A DNA stretch of 64,000 nt from Methylobacterium nonmethylotrophicum (GCF_004745635.1 NZ_SRLB01000011.1:62001-126000), one strand, 5' to 3'. Positions 18,949 through 28,134 are shown, numbered from the stretch's first letter. Notes: generated by a model not told the origin, from the letters alone. Program-made: numbers and translations.

Positions 18949-19849
18949 CCCATAGTTGGTTCAGATAATCTCTTACACCTAATCCGCCCGTAAAATTCGG
19001 ATCGGCTATGTCTTCAAATTTTATCGGTCCCTGATCAATGATTTCGATGTGATCTGCCGATATTAGCTGGAGACGCCCGTCTTTTTGAAAATTAAGACGC
19101 CCACTTACCATTACTCTTTTGCCGACCCAAATTTCCACCCAGCTATGTAATTTTCCTATTTCATGCGCAACCTCAGGGCGAAGCACGCAAGTGATATCAC
19201 GCTTCGACAATCTTTCTTTAACAACAATAGCAGGCTTCCCATACCAGCTAGTAAGCGAATTCAATTTTGCTTCGATAGAACCGTACTCAACTCGGGATAA
19301 ATCAACTTCATGAACAACAGGAATTAATGATCTCTCATATCTCTCAATGTTTTGAAATGCCTGCTTCGCTGCCCTGGGTTTGACGATCAATGGCCTGGCA
19401 TTTTCATAAAATACGATGTCTGTTCGACCAACACCATTGGTGTTGCGCTTCAAAAATGACTTTGCCTTTTCACGAGCATCATCGTTCATCCAGTTGGGGA
19501 TACGCTCGCCTTTGATAATATTAGAAAATGAATAGGCTATATTATTTTTCTCGCGTCTAGCAATGGCAACTGCATCAATGCCGGCAACTTTCGGCACGGC
19601 TCTAGCGGTTACAGTCAAAGGGCTGTTCATAGAAACAGAAATAACCTCCCATGCAATTAGTTCAGCTTCCGAGCCTCCGGCTAAATTAAGTAATTCAAAA
19701 AAATCTAGGATCTGACGCATTGCGTCACCGACCAAGAGAGGGGCCTCCTCCCCGGTGCTCGACTGAATGGTAACTGTGACCTTCTCTGAGTCCATTGCCG
19801 TCACGTTGTTGACAGCGCCATGCGTGAGCCACGATAGGTCTACCGTCAA
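18932..19849 (-). CDS. unknown protein encoded with a PIN-domain gene
   Basis: A 305-residue soluble protein without a domain I can name. No signal peptide or membrane segment is visible. The C-terminal part, roughly residues 225-275 (VWVGKRVMVSGR-like strands, then DGRLQLISADHIEII), resembles the strand pattern of an OB fold, so nucleic-acid binding is possible; this is weak inference. The start used is TTG at 19849 with GGTGA upstream; an internal ATG (MDSEKV, residue 19) is an alternative. The gene has the AT-rich codon use of the islet and overlaps the PIN gene downstream. It may be the antitoxin or a partner in a defence-type module. Confidence 0.6.
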   Translation of the reverse strand: MTVDLSWLTHGAVNNVTAMDSEKVTVTIQSSTGEEAPLLVGDAMRQILDFFELLNLAGGSEAELIAWEVISVSMNSPLTVTARAVPKVAGIDAVAIARREKNNIAYSFSNIIKGERIPNWMNDDAREKAKSFLKRNTNGVGRTDIVFYENARPLIVKPRAAKQAFQNIERYERSLIPVVHEVDLSRVEYGSIEAKLNSLTSWYGKPAIVVKERLSKRDITCVLRPEVAHEIGKLHSWVEIWVGKRVMVSGRLNFQKDGRLQLISADHIEIIDQGPIKFEDIADPNFTGGLGVRDYLNQLWGEDID

Positions 19850-20305
19850 CCGACGATATCACCAAGGGCACGCTTGATGCGAGCATTATTACCCATTCCG
19901 GACGCGACATGTTTGCCGTGCCAGAACCAGACTCCGTCCAAGTAGAAAAGCAAATTTATCATCGCGGAGATTGGGCTGTAATAGATTTTGCGGCATAAAT
20001 ACAATCGCTGCAACGTCGTTTCGTTGTTTGATAATCAGACAATTATATGATAATGTCAGATTTCATAAGAAAAAAATTGCAATCTTCGCCACCCAAGGTT
20101 GACACCAGACACGTCGTAGGTAGTCGACCCCAAAATCGGCGTCCTCCCCGACAAGGCCAGAATCTAGGCCGACAATACCGGCAAGCGCGCGGCGGTCGCG
20201 GCGCAGAAGGTCGTGGACGCGTGCCGGCCAGCCAAGTGCCGGGGGACAGGGTGATCACGGTCGCCTCCGCCGGCCGCCGAAACACGGCCGCTGGCGGCCC
20301 CGACC

Positions 20306-21706
20306 TCACGCAGCATCCAGCGGCTGGGCGGCGCGGGCCGGCTGCGGCGCCGCAACCCGGAAGCACCCACGGCCCTCGGCCTTGGCGGCGTAGAGGGCAG
20401 CGTCCGCGGCGACGAACAGGTCCGCGGAGAAGAGGCCGTCGGCGCGGGCGATCCCGATCGAGGCGCCCACCGTGAAGACCTGCCCGCCCCAGGTCATCGG
20501 CCGGCTCAGGGCAGCGATGAGGCGCGCGGCGACCTCCTCGGCGACGCCGTCGGCCGCCGTGCCGAGCAGGATCGCGAACTCGTCGCCGCCGATCCGGGCG
20601 ACGACGTCGCTGTCGCGGCACGACTGCCGCAGCCGTCCGGCGACCTCGACCAGGCAGGCATCGCCGGCGGCGTGGCCGAGGGTGTCGTTCACCGGCTTGA
20701 AGCCGTCGAGATCCACCAGCAGCAGGGCGCCGAAGGGGGGCGCCGGGGCCCGGTCGAGCGCGGAGAACCGGGACTGGAACGTGGCCCGGTTGGCGAGCCC
20801 GGTCAGGGCGTCGAACTCGGCGAGGTAGCGCGTCCGGTCGGTGAGCAGCTTCTCCTCGGTGATGTCCTGCTTCATGCCGAAGATGCGCACCGGCCGCTCG
20901 CCCTCGCACTCGACCACCGCGTTGATGCGGATCCAGCGCTGGCGGCCCCGGGCCGTGACGATCTCGGCATCGAGGGCGAACCCGGCGCGCTCGGCGATGG
21001 CCCGGCTGCGCAGGGTCGTCAGCGCCGCCCGGGAGGCGGCGGTGTAGCAGGCGACGATCCGCTCGCGGTCGAGGGGTGCGTCCCGCGGCCAGTCGAACAT
21101 CGCGTAGACCTGATCGGTCCAGGTCAGCGTCTCGTCCGGCAGGCTGCATTGCCACACCCCGATCCGCGCCGCCTCCGAGGCGCGGTCGAAGATCTTGCGG
21201 CTGTGGGCCAGCGCCCGGCCCTGGACGTCGAGGGCCTCCCTCAGCCCGGCCGCGGCGCGGACAGCGCGCGCGAGGCTGTCCGCCGCCGCCGCGAGATCGG
21301 CGAGACGCCGGCGTTGCGCCGCCGACAGGCGGCCGGGACGGCGATCGATCAGGGCGAGGCAGCCCGCGCCCGAGGCGAGCGGATGGGTCGCCAGGAACCG
21401 GCGGCCGGTGGCGCCGGCCACAGCCGGGTGGCCTTCGAGCCGCGCGTGGCTCCTGAGATCCGGGACGACGCGGAGCGTGGTCCCGGCCTCGGCCCGGCAC
21501 AACGCCGCGACCGCCTCCGGCACGCTCGCGCCCGCGCTCCACGGCGGATCGGCCGGGTCGGGGCCGAGGAGCAGGACCGTCTCGACGGCGAAGGCGGCCC
21601 GGATCCGCTCCAGGAATGCCGCGAGGGCCTCGGCCTCCTCGGGCGCGGAGGGGCAGGCGTCAGGCGTGTCTCGGACCCAGGGTCGAACCCAAGTGCTCGG
21701 CCGCAT
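20306..21706 (-). CDS. GAF-PAS-GGDEF diguanylate cyclase
   Basis: A 466-residue soluble cyclase that would make cyclic di-GMP from two GTP. The N-terminal about 150 residues resemble a GAF domain, then a PAS domain begins at RIGVWQCSLPDETLTWTD and ends with the PAC motif GMKQDITEEK. The GGDEF domain has the intact RIGGDEFAI active site near residue 371. RDSD lies five residues before it and matches the inhibitory I-site RxxD. No EAL domain is present. No signal peptide, so the input is cytoplasmic, perhaps a small ligand or redox cofactor. It is divergent from an orphan binding protein; the shared upstream region has a perfect palindrome. Confidence 0.9.
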   Translation of the reverse strand: MRPSTWVRPWVRDTPDACPSAPEEAEALAAFLERIRAAFAVETVLLLGPDPADPPWSAGASVPEAVAALCRAEAGTTLRVVPDLRSHARLEGHPAVAGATGRRFLATHPLASGAGCLALIDRRPGRLSAAQRRRLADLAAAADSLARAVRAAAGLREALDVQGRALAHSRKIFDRASEAARIGVWQCSLPDETLTWTDQVYAMFDWPRDAPLDRERIVACYTAASRAALTTLRSRAIAERAGFALDAEIVTARGRQRWIRINAVVECEGERPVRIFGMKQDITEEKLLTDRTRYLAEFDALTGLANRATFQSRFSALDRAPAPPFGALLLVDLDGFKPVNDTLGHAAGDACLVEVAGRLRQSCRDSDVVARIGGDEFAILLGTAADGVAEEVAARLIAALSRPMTWGGQVFTVGASIGIARADGLFSADLFVAADAALYAAKAEGRGCFRVAAPQPARAAQPLDAA

Positions 21707-21755
21707 CGCAGGCGTCTGTCACCGACGGTCGAAGGATTGTCAGGAATCTAACAAC

Positions 21756-21771
21756 CATGCCTTAAGGCATG
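21756..21771. promoter_or_regulatory. 16-bp perfect palindrome between divergent genes
   Basis: CATGCCTTAAGGCATG is its own reverse complement, and the flanking AA/TT pairs extend the symmetry with one mismatch. It lies 50 bases upstream of the cyclase start and about 155 bases upstream of the binding-protein start. Its size and place suit a dimeric repressor or activator; no regulator gene is adjacent. Confidence 0.5.
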
Positions 21772-21925
21772 TTTGCCCGCAAGGGCTCACGGGCCCGCAC
21801 GCCTCGGCCGGCGCGCATCCGCGCCCCGCCGTCGCCGCGCCGCCGACGCGACCGTGGCGGTCCGGCGTCCGGTCCCCTAATCAGGGTGGACGCACGATTC
21901 TAAAAACAACCGTCTGGGAGGAACG

Positions 21926-23143
21926 ATGCCCGGGATGACGCGCGCAGGGATGCGCCTTGCCGTGCTGGCCGCCGGCCTGCTCGCCGCGGCACCCGCCGCC
22001 GCCGACTATTCCGACGGCCGGATCAGGATCGGCGTCCTCACCGACATGGCGGGGGTCTATTCGGACATCACCGGCAAGGGCTCGGTGGTGGCCGCACAGA
22101 TGGCCGTCGACGAGTGCCTCGCGGCCGAGTGCCGGGGGATGACCATCGAGGTCGTCTCCGCCGACCACCAGAACAAGGCGGATGTCGGCTCCGCCCTCGC
22201 CCGCGAGTGGATCGACCGCCAGGGCGTCGACGTGCTGACCGACATGTCGAACGCCTCGATCCAGCTCGCCCTGCCGCCGCTCCTGAAGGCCAAGAACCGC
22301 ATCGGCCTCTTCCCGGGCGGCACGGCGCGGCTCACGGGCGACGCCTGCATGCCGAGCCACATCGTGCAGTGGATGTGGGACACCTACGTCCAGGTCGCGG
22401 GCGTCTCCACCACGCTCACGACGCCCGGCCGATCCTGGTACCTGGTGACGGCGGATTACGCCCTCGGCAACCAGCTCGAGGCCGACACCAAGCAGCTCGT
22501 CGCGAAGGGCGGCGGGCGCGTCCTCGGCTCCGTGCGCCATCCCTTCCCGGCCGCCGACCTCTCGTCGCAGATCCTCACCGCGCAGGGGTCCGGCGCCGAC
22601 ATCGTGGCGCTGGCGAATGCCGGCGGCGACACCATCACGGGCGTCAAGGCGGCGCGCGACTTCGGGCTCCTCGGCAGCGCCCAGCGGCTCGCGGCCTTCT
22701 TCCTCACCGTGATGGACGTGCGGAGCATCGGGCTGCCGACCGCCCAGGGCACGGTGCTGACGGAAGGCTTCTACTGGGACCTCGACCCGGGCACCCGGGC
22801 GTTCTCAGCCCGGTTCCGGGCGCGCCACGGCGCCGTCCCCTCGGCGATCCAGGCCGGGATCTACTCGGCCGTGCGCCACTACCTGAAGGCCGCCGCCAGC
22901 GCCGGCACCGACGAGGCCGGCGCCGTGATGGCGACGATGCACGCCCTGCCGATCGCCGACGAGGTCGTGCGCAACGCCCGCCTGCGCCCGGACGGGCGGA
23001 TGGTGCACGACGTCTACGTCTTCCAGGTCAAGACACCCGCCGCCTCGACGGGCGAGTGGGACTTTTACGAGACGATGGCGACGCTCCCGGGGGAGCAGGC
23101 CTTTCGGCCGCTGGAGCAGGGCGGCTGCCCGGCGGTGAGGTGA
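21926..23143 (+). CDS. orphan branched-chain-amino-acid-type ABC substrate-binding protein
   Basis: A 405-residue periplasmic-binding protein (Peripla_BP_6 type). The signal peptide ends AAAADY, then IRIGVLTDMAGVYSDITG begins the type I fold. VVSADHQNKADVGSALA and MWDTYVQVAG are recognisable family segments. A strong site (GGGAGGAACG) precedes ATG 21926. No permease or ATPase genes follow; the next gene is convergent. It may serve a transporter encoded elsewhere. The divergent cyclase could suggest ligand signalling, but only position supports that. Confidence 0.85.
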   Translation: MPGMTRAGMRLAVLAAGLLAAAPAAADYSDGRIRIGVLTDMAGVYSDITGKGSVVAAQMAVDECLAAECRGMTIEVVSADHQNKADVGSALAREWIDRQGVDVLTDMSNASIQLALPPLLKAKNRIGLFPGGTARLTGDACMPSHIVQWMWDTYVQVAGVSTTLTTPGRSWYLVTADYALGNQLEADTKQLVAKGGGRVLGSVRHPFPAADLSSQILTAQGSGADIVALANAGGDTITGVKAARDFGLLGSAQRLAAFFLTVMDVRSIGLPTAQGTVLTEGFYWDLDPGTRAFSARFRARHGAVPSAIQAGIYSAVRHYLKAAASAGTDEAGAVMATMHALPIADEVVRNARLRPDGRMVHDVYVFQVKTPAASTGEWDFYETMATLPGEQAFRPLEQGGCPAVR

Positions 23144-23405
23144 GGGGGTGGTGCGGTGAGGCGCACCACTCGACCCGACGCATCCTCGACCCCGCCCCGC
23201 GACATCCCGGGCTCCGCGACGCGGCCCCGATGGCGCGGACCGTCCGGGCGGTCCGGGCGACGGGGGCGGCGTACGACACCGCTCCTGAACCGGCTGGCCC
23301 GCCGCTGAGGCTCACGACTCCTGGCGAGACCTCCTGGCGAGACGGGGGCCGTCCAGACAGGACGATGGAAGGCAGTCATTCCGTGGGGAAACGGTCGGGT
23401 CTCGC

Positions 23406-24935
23406 CTACACCTCGAACGTCACGCCCTGCGCCAGCGGCAGGGTCTTGCCGTAGTTGATGGTGTTGGTGGCCCGGCGCATGTAGGCCTTCCAGGAATCCG
23501 AGCCCGCCTCCCGGCCGCCGCCGGTCTCCTTCTCGCCCCCGAAGGCCCCGCCGATCTCGGCGCCGGACGGGCCGATATTGACGTTGGCGATGCCGCAATC
23601 GGAGCCGGCGGCCGACAGGAAGGTCTCGGCCTCGGCGAGGTCGCGGGTGAAGATCGAGGAGGAGAGGCCGGCCGCCACCGCGTTCTGGGCGTGGATCGCC
23701 TCCTCCAGCTCCGCGTAGCGCGTCACGTAGAGGATCGGCGCGAAGGTCTCGCGGCGCATCGGGCCGGCCTGCTCGGGCATCTCGACGAGGGCCGGGCGGA
23801 CGTAAGCGGCCGCCTCGCCGCGGATGTCGCGCAGGCGCTCGCCGCCATGGACGGTACCGCCGATCGCCCGCGCCTCGTCGAGGGCGCGGGCCATGCCGTC
23901 GGCCGCCGCGGTGTCGATCAGCGGGCCGATCAGGGTGGCGGGGTCGCGCGGATCGCCGATCCGCACCGAGGCGTAGGCCGCCTTCAGGCGCGGCACTAGG
24001 GCGTCGTAGACCGAGTCGTGCACGAAGAGCCGCCGCAGGGTGGTGCAGCGCTGGCCGGCGGTGCCCATCGCCGCGAAGGCGATGGCGCGGAGCGCCAGGT
24101 CGAGGTCGGCGGAGGGAGTCACGATCGCGGCGTTGTTGCCGCCGAGCTCCAGGATCGCCCGGGCGAAGCGGGCCGCGAGCTTCGGCGCCACCTGCCGGCC
24201 CATGGCGGTCGAGCCGGTGGCGGAGACGAGCGCCACCCGCTCGTCCTCGACCAGGCGCTCGCCGAGGTCCCGGCCGCCGATCAGGAGCCCGAGCAGGCCC
24301 TCCGGCGCATCCGCGCCGAAGCGCTTCACCGCCTTCATGGCCAGCGCATGGACGGCGAGCGCCGTGAGCGGCGTCTTCTCCGAGGGCTTCCAGATGACGG
24401 GATCGCCGCAGACGAGCGCCAGCGCCGCGTTCCACGACCAGACGGCCACGGGGAAGTTGAACGCCGTGATGACGCCGCAGACCCCGAGCGGGTGCCAGAC
24501 CTCCATCATGCGGTGGTCCGGCCGCTCGGTGGCGATGGTGAGCCCGTGCAGCTGGCGCGACAGGCCGACGGCGAAGTCGCAGATGTCGATCATCTCCTGG
24601 ACCTCGCCGAGGCCCTCCGACAGGATCTTGCCGGCCTCGAGCGTCACGAGCCGGCCGAGCTCGTCCTTGTGGGCGCGCAATTCCTCGCCCAGGAGCCGCA
24701 CCAGCTCGCCGCGGCGCGGGCCCGGCACCCGGCGCCAGGCCAGGAAGGCCTGCGCCGCCCCGGCGATCGCCGCCTCGGCCTCGTCCCGGGAGGTCTGACG
24801 CAGCTCCGCCACCACGCCGCCATCGACCGGCGAGCGCGCCGCGAGCCCGCCTTCCGCGAAGGCCTGGGCCGGGACGCCGAGGCGCTCCAGCAGCGCCAGG
24901 GTGTCGTCGCGGACGGACAGGACAGTCGGGGCCAT
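23406..24935 (-). CDS. ALDH7-type aldehyde dehydrogenase (alpha-aminoadipate semialdehyde dehydrogenase-like)
   Basis: A 509-residue NAD(P)-dependent aldehyde dehydrogenase. ITAFNFPVAVWSWNAALA, KPSEKTPLTA and LVSATGSTAMGR mark the cofactor domain; LELGGNNAAIV has the general base Glu and TAGQRCTTLRR the nucleophilic Cys. GQRCTTLRR-x-FVH and the C-terminal GSDSWKAYMRR are characteristic of ALDH7 (antiquitin), which oxidises alpha-aminoadipate semialdehyde in lysine breakdown. It lies 100 bases downstream of asd, an aspartate-family gene, but a terminator-like hairpin lies between, so cotranscription is doubtful. Confidence 0.88.
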   Translation of the reverse strand: MAPTVLSVRDDTLALLERLGVPAQAFAEGGLAARSPVDGGVVAELRQTSRDEAEAAIAGAAQAFLAWRRVPGPRRGELVRLLGEELRAHKDELGRLVTLEAGKILSEGLGEVQEMIDICDFAVGLSRQLHGLTIATERPDHRMMEVWHPLGVCGVITAFNFPVAVWSWNAALALVCGDPVIWKPSEKTPLTALAVHALAMKAVKRFGADAPEGLLGLLIGGRDLGERLVEDERVALVSATGSTAMGRQVAPKLAARFARAILELGGNNAAIVTPSADLDLALRAIAFAAMGTAGQRCTTLRRLFVHDSVYDALVPRLKAAYASVRIGDPRDPATLIGPLIDTAAADGMARALDEARAIGGTVHGGERLRDIRGEAAAYVRPALVEMPEQAGPMRRETFAPILYVTRYAELEEAIHAQNAVAAGLSSSIFTRDLAEAETFLSAAGSDCGIANVNIGPSGAEIGGAFGGEKETGGGREAGSDSWKAYMRRATNTINYGKTLPLAQGVTFEV

Positions 24936-24963
24936 GGCAAACGATCTCCGCTTGGACGAAACA

Positions 24964-24989
24964 CGGCCCGCCTCGGGGGAGGCGGGCCG
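24964..24989 (-). terminator. hairpin downstream of asd
   Basis: An 11-bp perfect stem CGGCCCGCCTC/GAGGCGGGCCG with a four-G loop lies 46 bases past the asd stop. On the minus strand it is followed by TGTTTCGT, a weak T-tract. It probably ends or attenuates asd transcription before the dehydrogenase gene. Confidence 0.6.
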
Positions 24990-25035
24990 GATGGTTCCAC
25001 GATCCTACGGCATCGGACCCGATGCCGAAACGGCG

Positions 25036-26070
25036 TCAGGCCGCCTTCTGCTTCGGGGTGATCAGCTTGCGGTTGACCAGCACCTCGGCGATCTGGACCG
25101 TGTTGAGGGCCGCGCCCTTGCGCAGGTTGTCCGACACGCACCAGAACGACAGGCCGTTCTCGACCGTGATGTCCTCGCGGATGCGCGAGATGTAGGTGGC
25201 GTCCTCGCCCGCCGCCTCGTGGGGGGTGATGTAGCCGCCGGGCTCGCGCTTGTCGTCGACCAGGATGCCGGGCGCCGAGCGCAGGATCTGGGTGGCTTCC
25301 TCCGCCGAGAGCGGGCGCTCGAACTCGACGTTCACCGCCTCCGAGTGGCCGATGAACACCGGCACGCGCACGCAGGTCGCCGTCAGCTTGATCTTGGGGT
25401 CGAGCATCTTCTTCGTCTCGGCCACCATCTTCCACTCTTCCTTGGTGGAGCCGTCCTCCATGAAGACGTCGATGTGCGGGATGACGTTGAAGGCGATGCG
25501 CTTCGGAAACTTCTGCACCTTGACCTCGCCGGCGGTGAACACCGCGCGGGTCTGGTTGAACAGCTCGTCCATGGCGTCCTTGCCGGCGCCGGAGACCGAC
25601 TGGTAGGTGGCGACGACCACGCGCTTGATGGTGGCGGCCTCGTGCAGGGGCTTCAGGGCCACGACGAGCTGCGCGGTCGAGCAGTTCGGGTTGGCGATGA
25701 TGTTCTTCTTGGTGAAGCCCACGACCGCGTCGGCGTTCACCTCGGGCACGATCAAGGGCACGTCGGAATCGTAGCGGAAGGCCGACGAGTTATCGATGAC
25801 GACGCAGCCCTGCTGGCCGATCCGCGGCGACCACTCCTTCGAGGTCTCGCCGCCCGCCGACATCAGGCAGATGTCGGTGTCGGAGAAGTCGTACTGGTCG
25901 AGGGCCTGGACCTTCAGCGTCCGATCGCCGAAGGACACCTCCTGCCCCAGGCTGCGGCGGGAGGCGAGCGCCACCACGGTGTCGGCCGGGAAGGCGCGCT
26001 CGGCCAGGATGTCGAGCATCTCGCGGCCCACATTGCCGGTGGCTCCGACGACGGCAACCTTGTAACCCAT
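25036..26070 (-). CDS. asd: aspartate-semialdehyde dehydrogenase
   Basis: A 344-residue enzyme that reduces aspartyl phosphate to aspartate semialdehyde with NADPH, the branch-point step to lysine/diaminopimelate, threonine and methionine. YKVAVVGATGNVGREML is the nucleotide-binding start, NPNCSTAQL holds the catalytic Cys130, and VRVPVFIGHSEAVNVEF carries the substrate-binding His region. ATG 26070 begins the conserved sequence; an in-frame start eight codons earlier is possible but less likely. It is probably a single-gene unit with a hairpin after it. Confidence 0.95.
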   Translation of the reverse strand: MGYKVAVVGATGNVGREMLDILAERAFPADTVVALASRRSLGQEVSFGDRTLKVQALDQYDFSDTDICLMSAGGETSKEWSPRIGQQGCVVIDNSSAFRYDSDVPLIVPEVNADAVVGFTKKNIIANPNCSTAQLVVALKPLHEAATIKRVVVATYQSVSGAGKDAMDELFNQTRAVFTAGEVKVQKFPKRIAFNVIPHIDVFMEDGSTKEEWKMVAETKKMLDPKIKLTATCVRVPVFIGHSEAVNVEFERPLSAEEATQILRSAPGILVDDKREPGGYITPHEAAGEDATYISRIREDITVENGLSFWCVSDNLRKGAALNTVQIAEVLVNRKLITPKQKAA

Positions 26071-26495
26071 CTCAATCGCTCCAGTTCGGATCAACTCCTC
26101 CCCGGACGATCTCAGGCGGGCTCATGGAGCCCGGCCTCCGTCCGCCACGGACGGGGAGGGATCCGAGGACGACGCGAGGCTTCAGCCGGCGATGGTGGTC
26201 GCCGTCGTGGCTTTGCGTTTCGTCGTGATCGACGCGGGCCGCATGGCGCGGTCAGTCCTCGGAAGGTGGCACCCGAGATGGGGTGCGCGAGCACCGGAAG
26301 CAACAGCCCGAATGCGGTGTCGTGTCAAGGGCCGCGTCCGGACGCCGGCAACAGATTCCCCCGGCCGTCACCCGTTAGGGCTTCCTTTACCCTGCCCGCC
26401 CTGGGCCGGGGACAACCCCGCCCGGGTCAACGAAATCGCTAAAATGCGATGCGATTCCGGTGGCGACGACCACGCGCGACCGGAGGAGCGATCCC
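26071..26495. other. intergenic region upstream of asd and a divergent unknown gene
   Basis: 425 bases between divergent starts. I see no gene, no strong palindrome and no repeat family member. It should hold both promoters. A Shine-Dalgarno sequence CGGAGGAGCG at 26481-26490 decides the start of the plus-strand gene. Confidence 0.4.
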
Positions 26496-27410
26496 GTGCG
26501 GCAGAGGCCGGACTTCGACGACGCCACCCTGGCGCGGGCGGCCAGGAATCTCGCCGAGGGCAAGGGTCTCGCCGAGGATCGGGCCCTCGCGCGGGACATC
26601 GGTCCCGTCGAGCCGCTGCTGCCGCGGCCGCTCCCCCGCGCGGTCCCCGCTTCCGCCTGGCGCCTTCGCGCCGCCGGCCGGACCCTCGGGGCGGCGGCGG
26701 TGATCGCGCTCCTGAGCGTGCTCGCGAGCGAGCGGCGCCTCGCCGACCCGCCGCTCGCCGAGGCGGGCGCCTTCGTGCCGCGCTACGCCGCCCCCGCGGT
26801 GGCGCCGCCGGCGTGGAGCGCCGTCGCGCCCGACCGCTACCGCCTGGGCGAGGCGTCCGCCAGCGCCCGGGCGCAGCCCGGCCTGCGGGAGGACACCTTC
26901 ACGGCCGGCGCCTTCGCGGCGCAGGAGGCGCCGTTCCTGCGCCTCGTCGCCGTCGAGGCGTCGGAGCCGGAGGGGGAGGGGAGCCTGTTCGTCTCCCTGG
27001 CACGCCGGGCCGCGGAGGCCGGCGGCCTCTCGGTGGTGCGCACGGCCGAGCGCGGGCAGGTGGCGACGCGGTTCGGCGCGCTCGACACCGTCGACGCGAC
27101 CCTCGCCGACGCGGAGGGAAAGCGCGCCTGCACCGCGTTCCGGCACACCGGCGCCCTGCGGCTCGAAGGCTGGCTCTGCGCACCGCTCGGGCAACTGCCC
27201 GAACCGCAATCGGTGGCCTGCGCGGTCGAGCGTCTCGGGCCGCTGCCGGGAGCGGGGCCCACCCCCGCCGTGGCCGCGATGCTGGCGCGGCCCCGGACCG
27301 CCGCCTGCCCGCCGGAGGAGCCCGCCACCACCGCGGCGGTGCCGGCGCCCCGCAAGCCGGTTCGAACGAATGCGGCGAGAGTGCGGCATTCGCGACCAGC
27401 TTCACCGTGA
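26496..27410 (+). CDS. unknown protein with one membrane segment
   Basis: About 304 residues, starting from GTG 26496 behind GGAGGAGCG; an in-frame GTG at 26460 lacks such a site. A charged cytoplasmic N-terminus of about 50 residues is followed by a single membrane helix (LGAAAVIALLSVLAS). The rest, rich in Ala and Pro, would be periplasmic, with four or more cysteines (RACTAF, LCAPLG, VACAVE, AACPPE) that could form disulfides. I recognise no domain. The short secreted gene 97 bases downstream may be cotranscribed. Confidence 0.65.
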   Translation: MRQRPDFDDATLARAARNLAEGKGLAEDRALARDIGPVEPLLPRPLPRAVPASAWRLRAAGRTLGAAAVIALLSVLASERRLADPPLAEAGAFVPRYAAPAVAPPAWSAVAPDRYRLGEASASARAQPGLREDTFTAGAFAAQEAPFLRLVAVEASEPEGEGSLFVSLARRAAEAGGLSVVRTAERGQVATRFGALDTVDATLADAEGKRACTAFRHTGALRLEGWLCAPLGQLPEPQSVACAVERLGPLPGAGPTPAVAAMLARPRTAACPPEEPATTAAVPAPRKPVRTNAARVRHSRPASP

Positions 27411-27507
27411 GGCGGAACCTCGGCCGCGCTCGCACGTCTCTTTCCACAACGGCGTCGTTTCTTAACCGGTGCGGCGCTACCCTGGCGACGTTCAGCAAAG
27501 GTGCGTC

Positions 27508-27921
27508 ATGCGCTTCCAGACTCTCGCCCTGACCGGGCTTCTCTCCCTCGCGGCCCTGGGCGCCGGCACCGCCGCCTCGCAGGCGCAGGACAGCTACGTC
27601 ATCCGCAGCACCCGGGACGGCCAGGGCCTCGCGATCCGGGTGCGCCCGCGCAGCTGGCTCGATGCCGGCAACGTGGTCGAGGCGAATTCGGGCGCGGTGA
27701 GCAACCCGGCCACCAACCCGCACTTCATCACCGCGTCGTACCTGAACTCGCCGCCCTACATCAGCCAGCGCGAGCGCTGGGGCGGCGCCGGCATCCTGCC
27801 CGACCCGATCACCAACGGCCCGTTCATCGGCGCCCGCCGCAGCGCCGTCACGGTCGACCTCTCGGCGGTCGACTACCTCGACCCGACCTCGCCGCTGTCG
27901 CGGGCGCGCTACGGCTACTGA
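27508..27921 (+). CDS. small secreted protein of unknown function
   Basis: A 137-residue protein with a signal peptide (RFQTLALTGLLSLAALGAG, cleavage near ASQAQD). The mature part is about 110 residues, lacks cysteines and is rich in Asn, Pro and Ser, with a patterned ANSGAVSNPATNPHF and LNSPPYISQRERWGG. No known domain. Such proteins are common in this bacterial group. It ends 25 bases before a clear intrinsic terminator. Confidence 0.75.
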   Translation: MRFQTLALTGLLSLAALGAGTAASQAQDSYVIRSTRDGQGLAIRVRPRSWLDAGNVVEANSGAVSNPATNPHFITASYLNSPPYISQRERWGGAGILPDPITNGPFIGARRSAVTVDLSAVDYLDPTSPLSRARYGY

Positions 27922-27946
27922 GCCGGTCACCCCATCCGGACGTGCG

Positions 27947-27970
27947 ACGGGCCCCGCGAGGGGCCCGTTT
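27947..27970 (+). terminator. intrinsic terminator
   Basis: A nine-base stem ACGGGCCCC/GGGGCCCGT with loop GCGA is followed by TT, giving a short run TTT counting the stem end. It follows the small secreted gene at 25 bases. Confidence 0.7.
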
Positions 27971-28134
27971 CCGTCGGGGGTGTCTCGACCGGATCCAACA
28001 GCCTCCGCGTCGTCGCGGGGTCGCGCAGCGGAGCCCGGGGCGACACCGTGTGGCGTCGATGCAAGCGGGTCCTCAACTCCTCCTCGCGGGTCGACGCGTG
28101 ACCGCTTGGCGGAGCCCGTCGTCGGCCTCTGCCC

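Larger units (their letters stand above)
18186..20130. other. AT-rich islet, probably horizontally acquired
   Basis: Base composition changes sharply right after the dppF-like stop and returns to GC-rich at about 20130. The islet has A/T homopolymers and codons such as AAA, ATA and TTA that are rare in the neighbours. It contains two minus-strand genes (a frameshifted PIN-domain gene and an unknown 305-residue gene) and short open stretches that may be remnants. No integrase, tRNA or clear direct repeats were found at its edges. The last part, 19999-20305, holds no gene I can support. Confidence 0.75.

Noticed and set aside
23144..23405. Gene or RNA in the gap between the binding protein and the ALDH7 gene
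   Set aside because: Only GC-rich sequence with short chance repeats (GGTCCGGGCGGTCCGGG); no supported feature.
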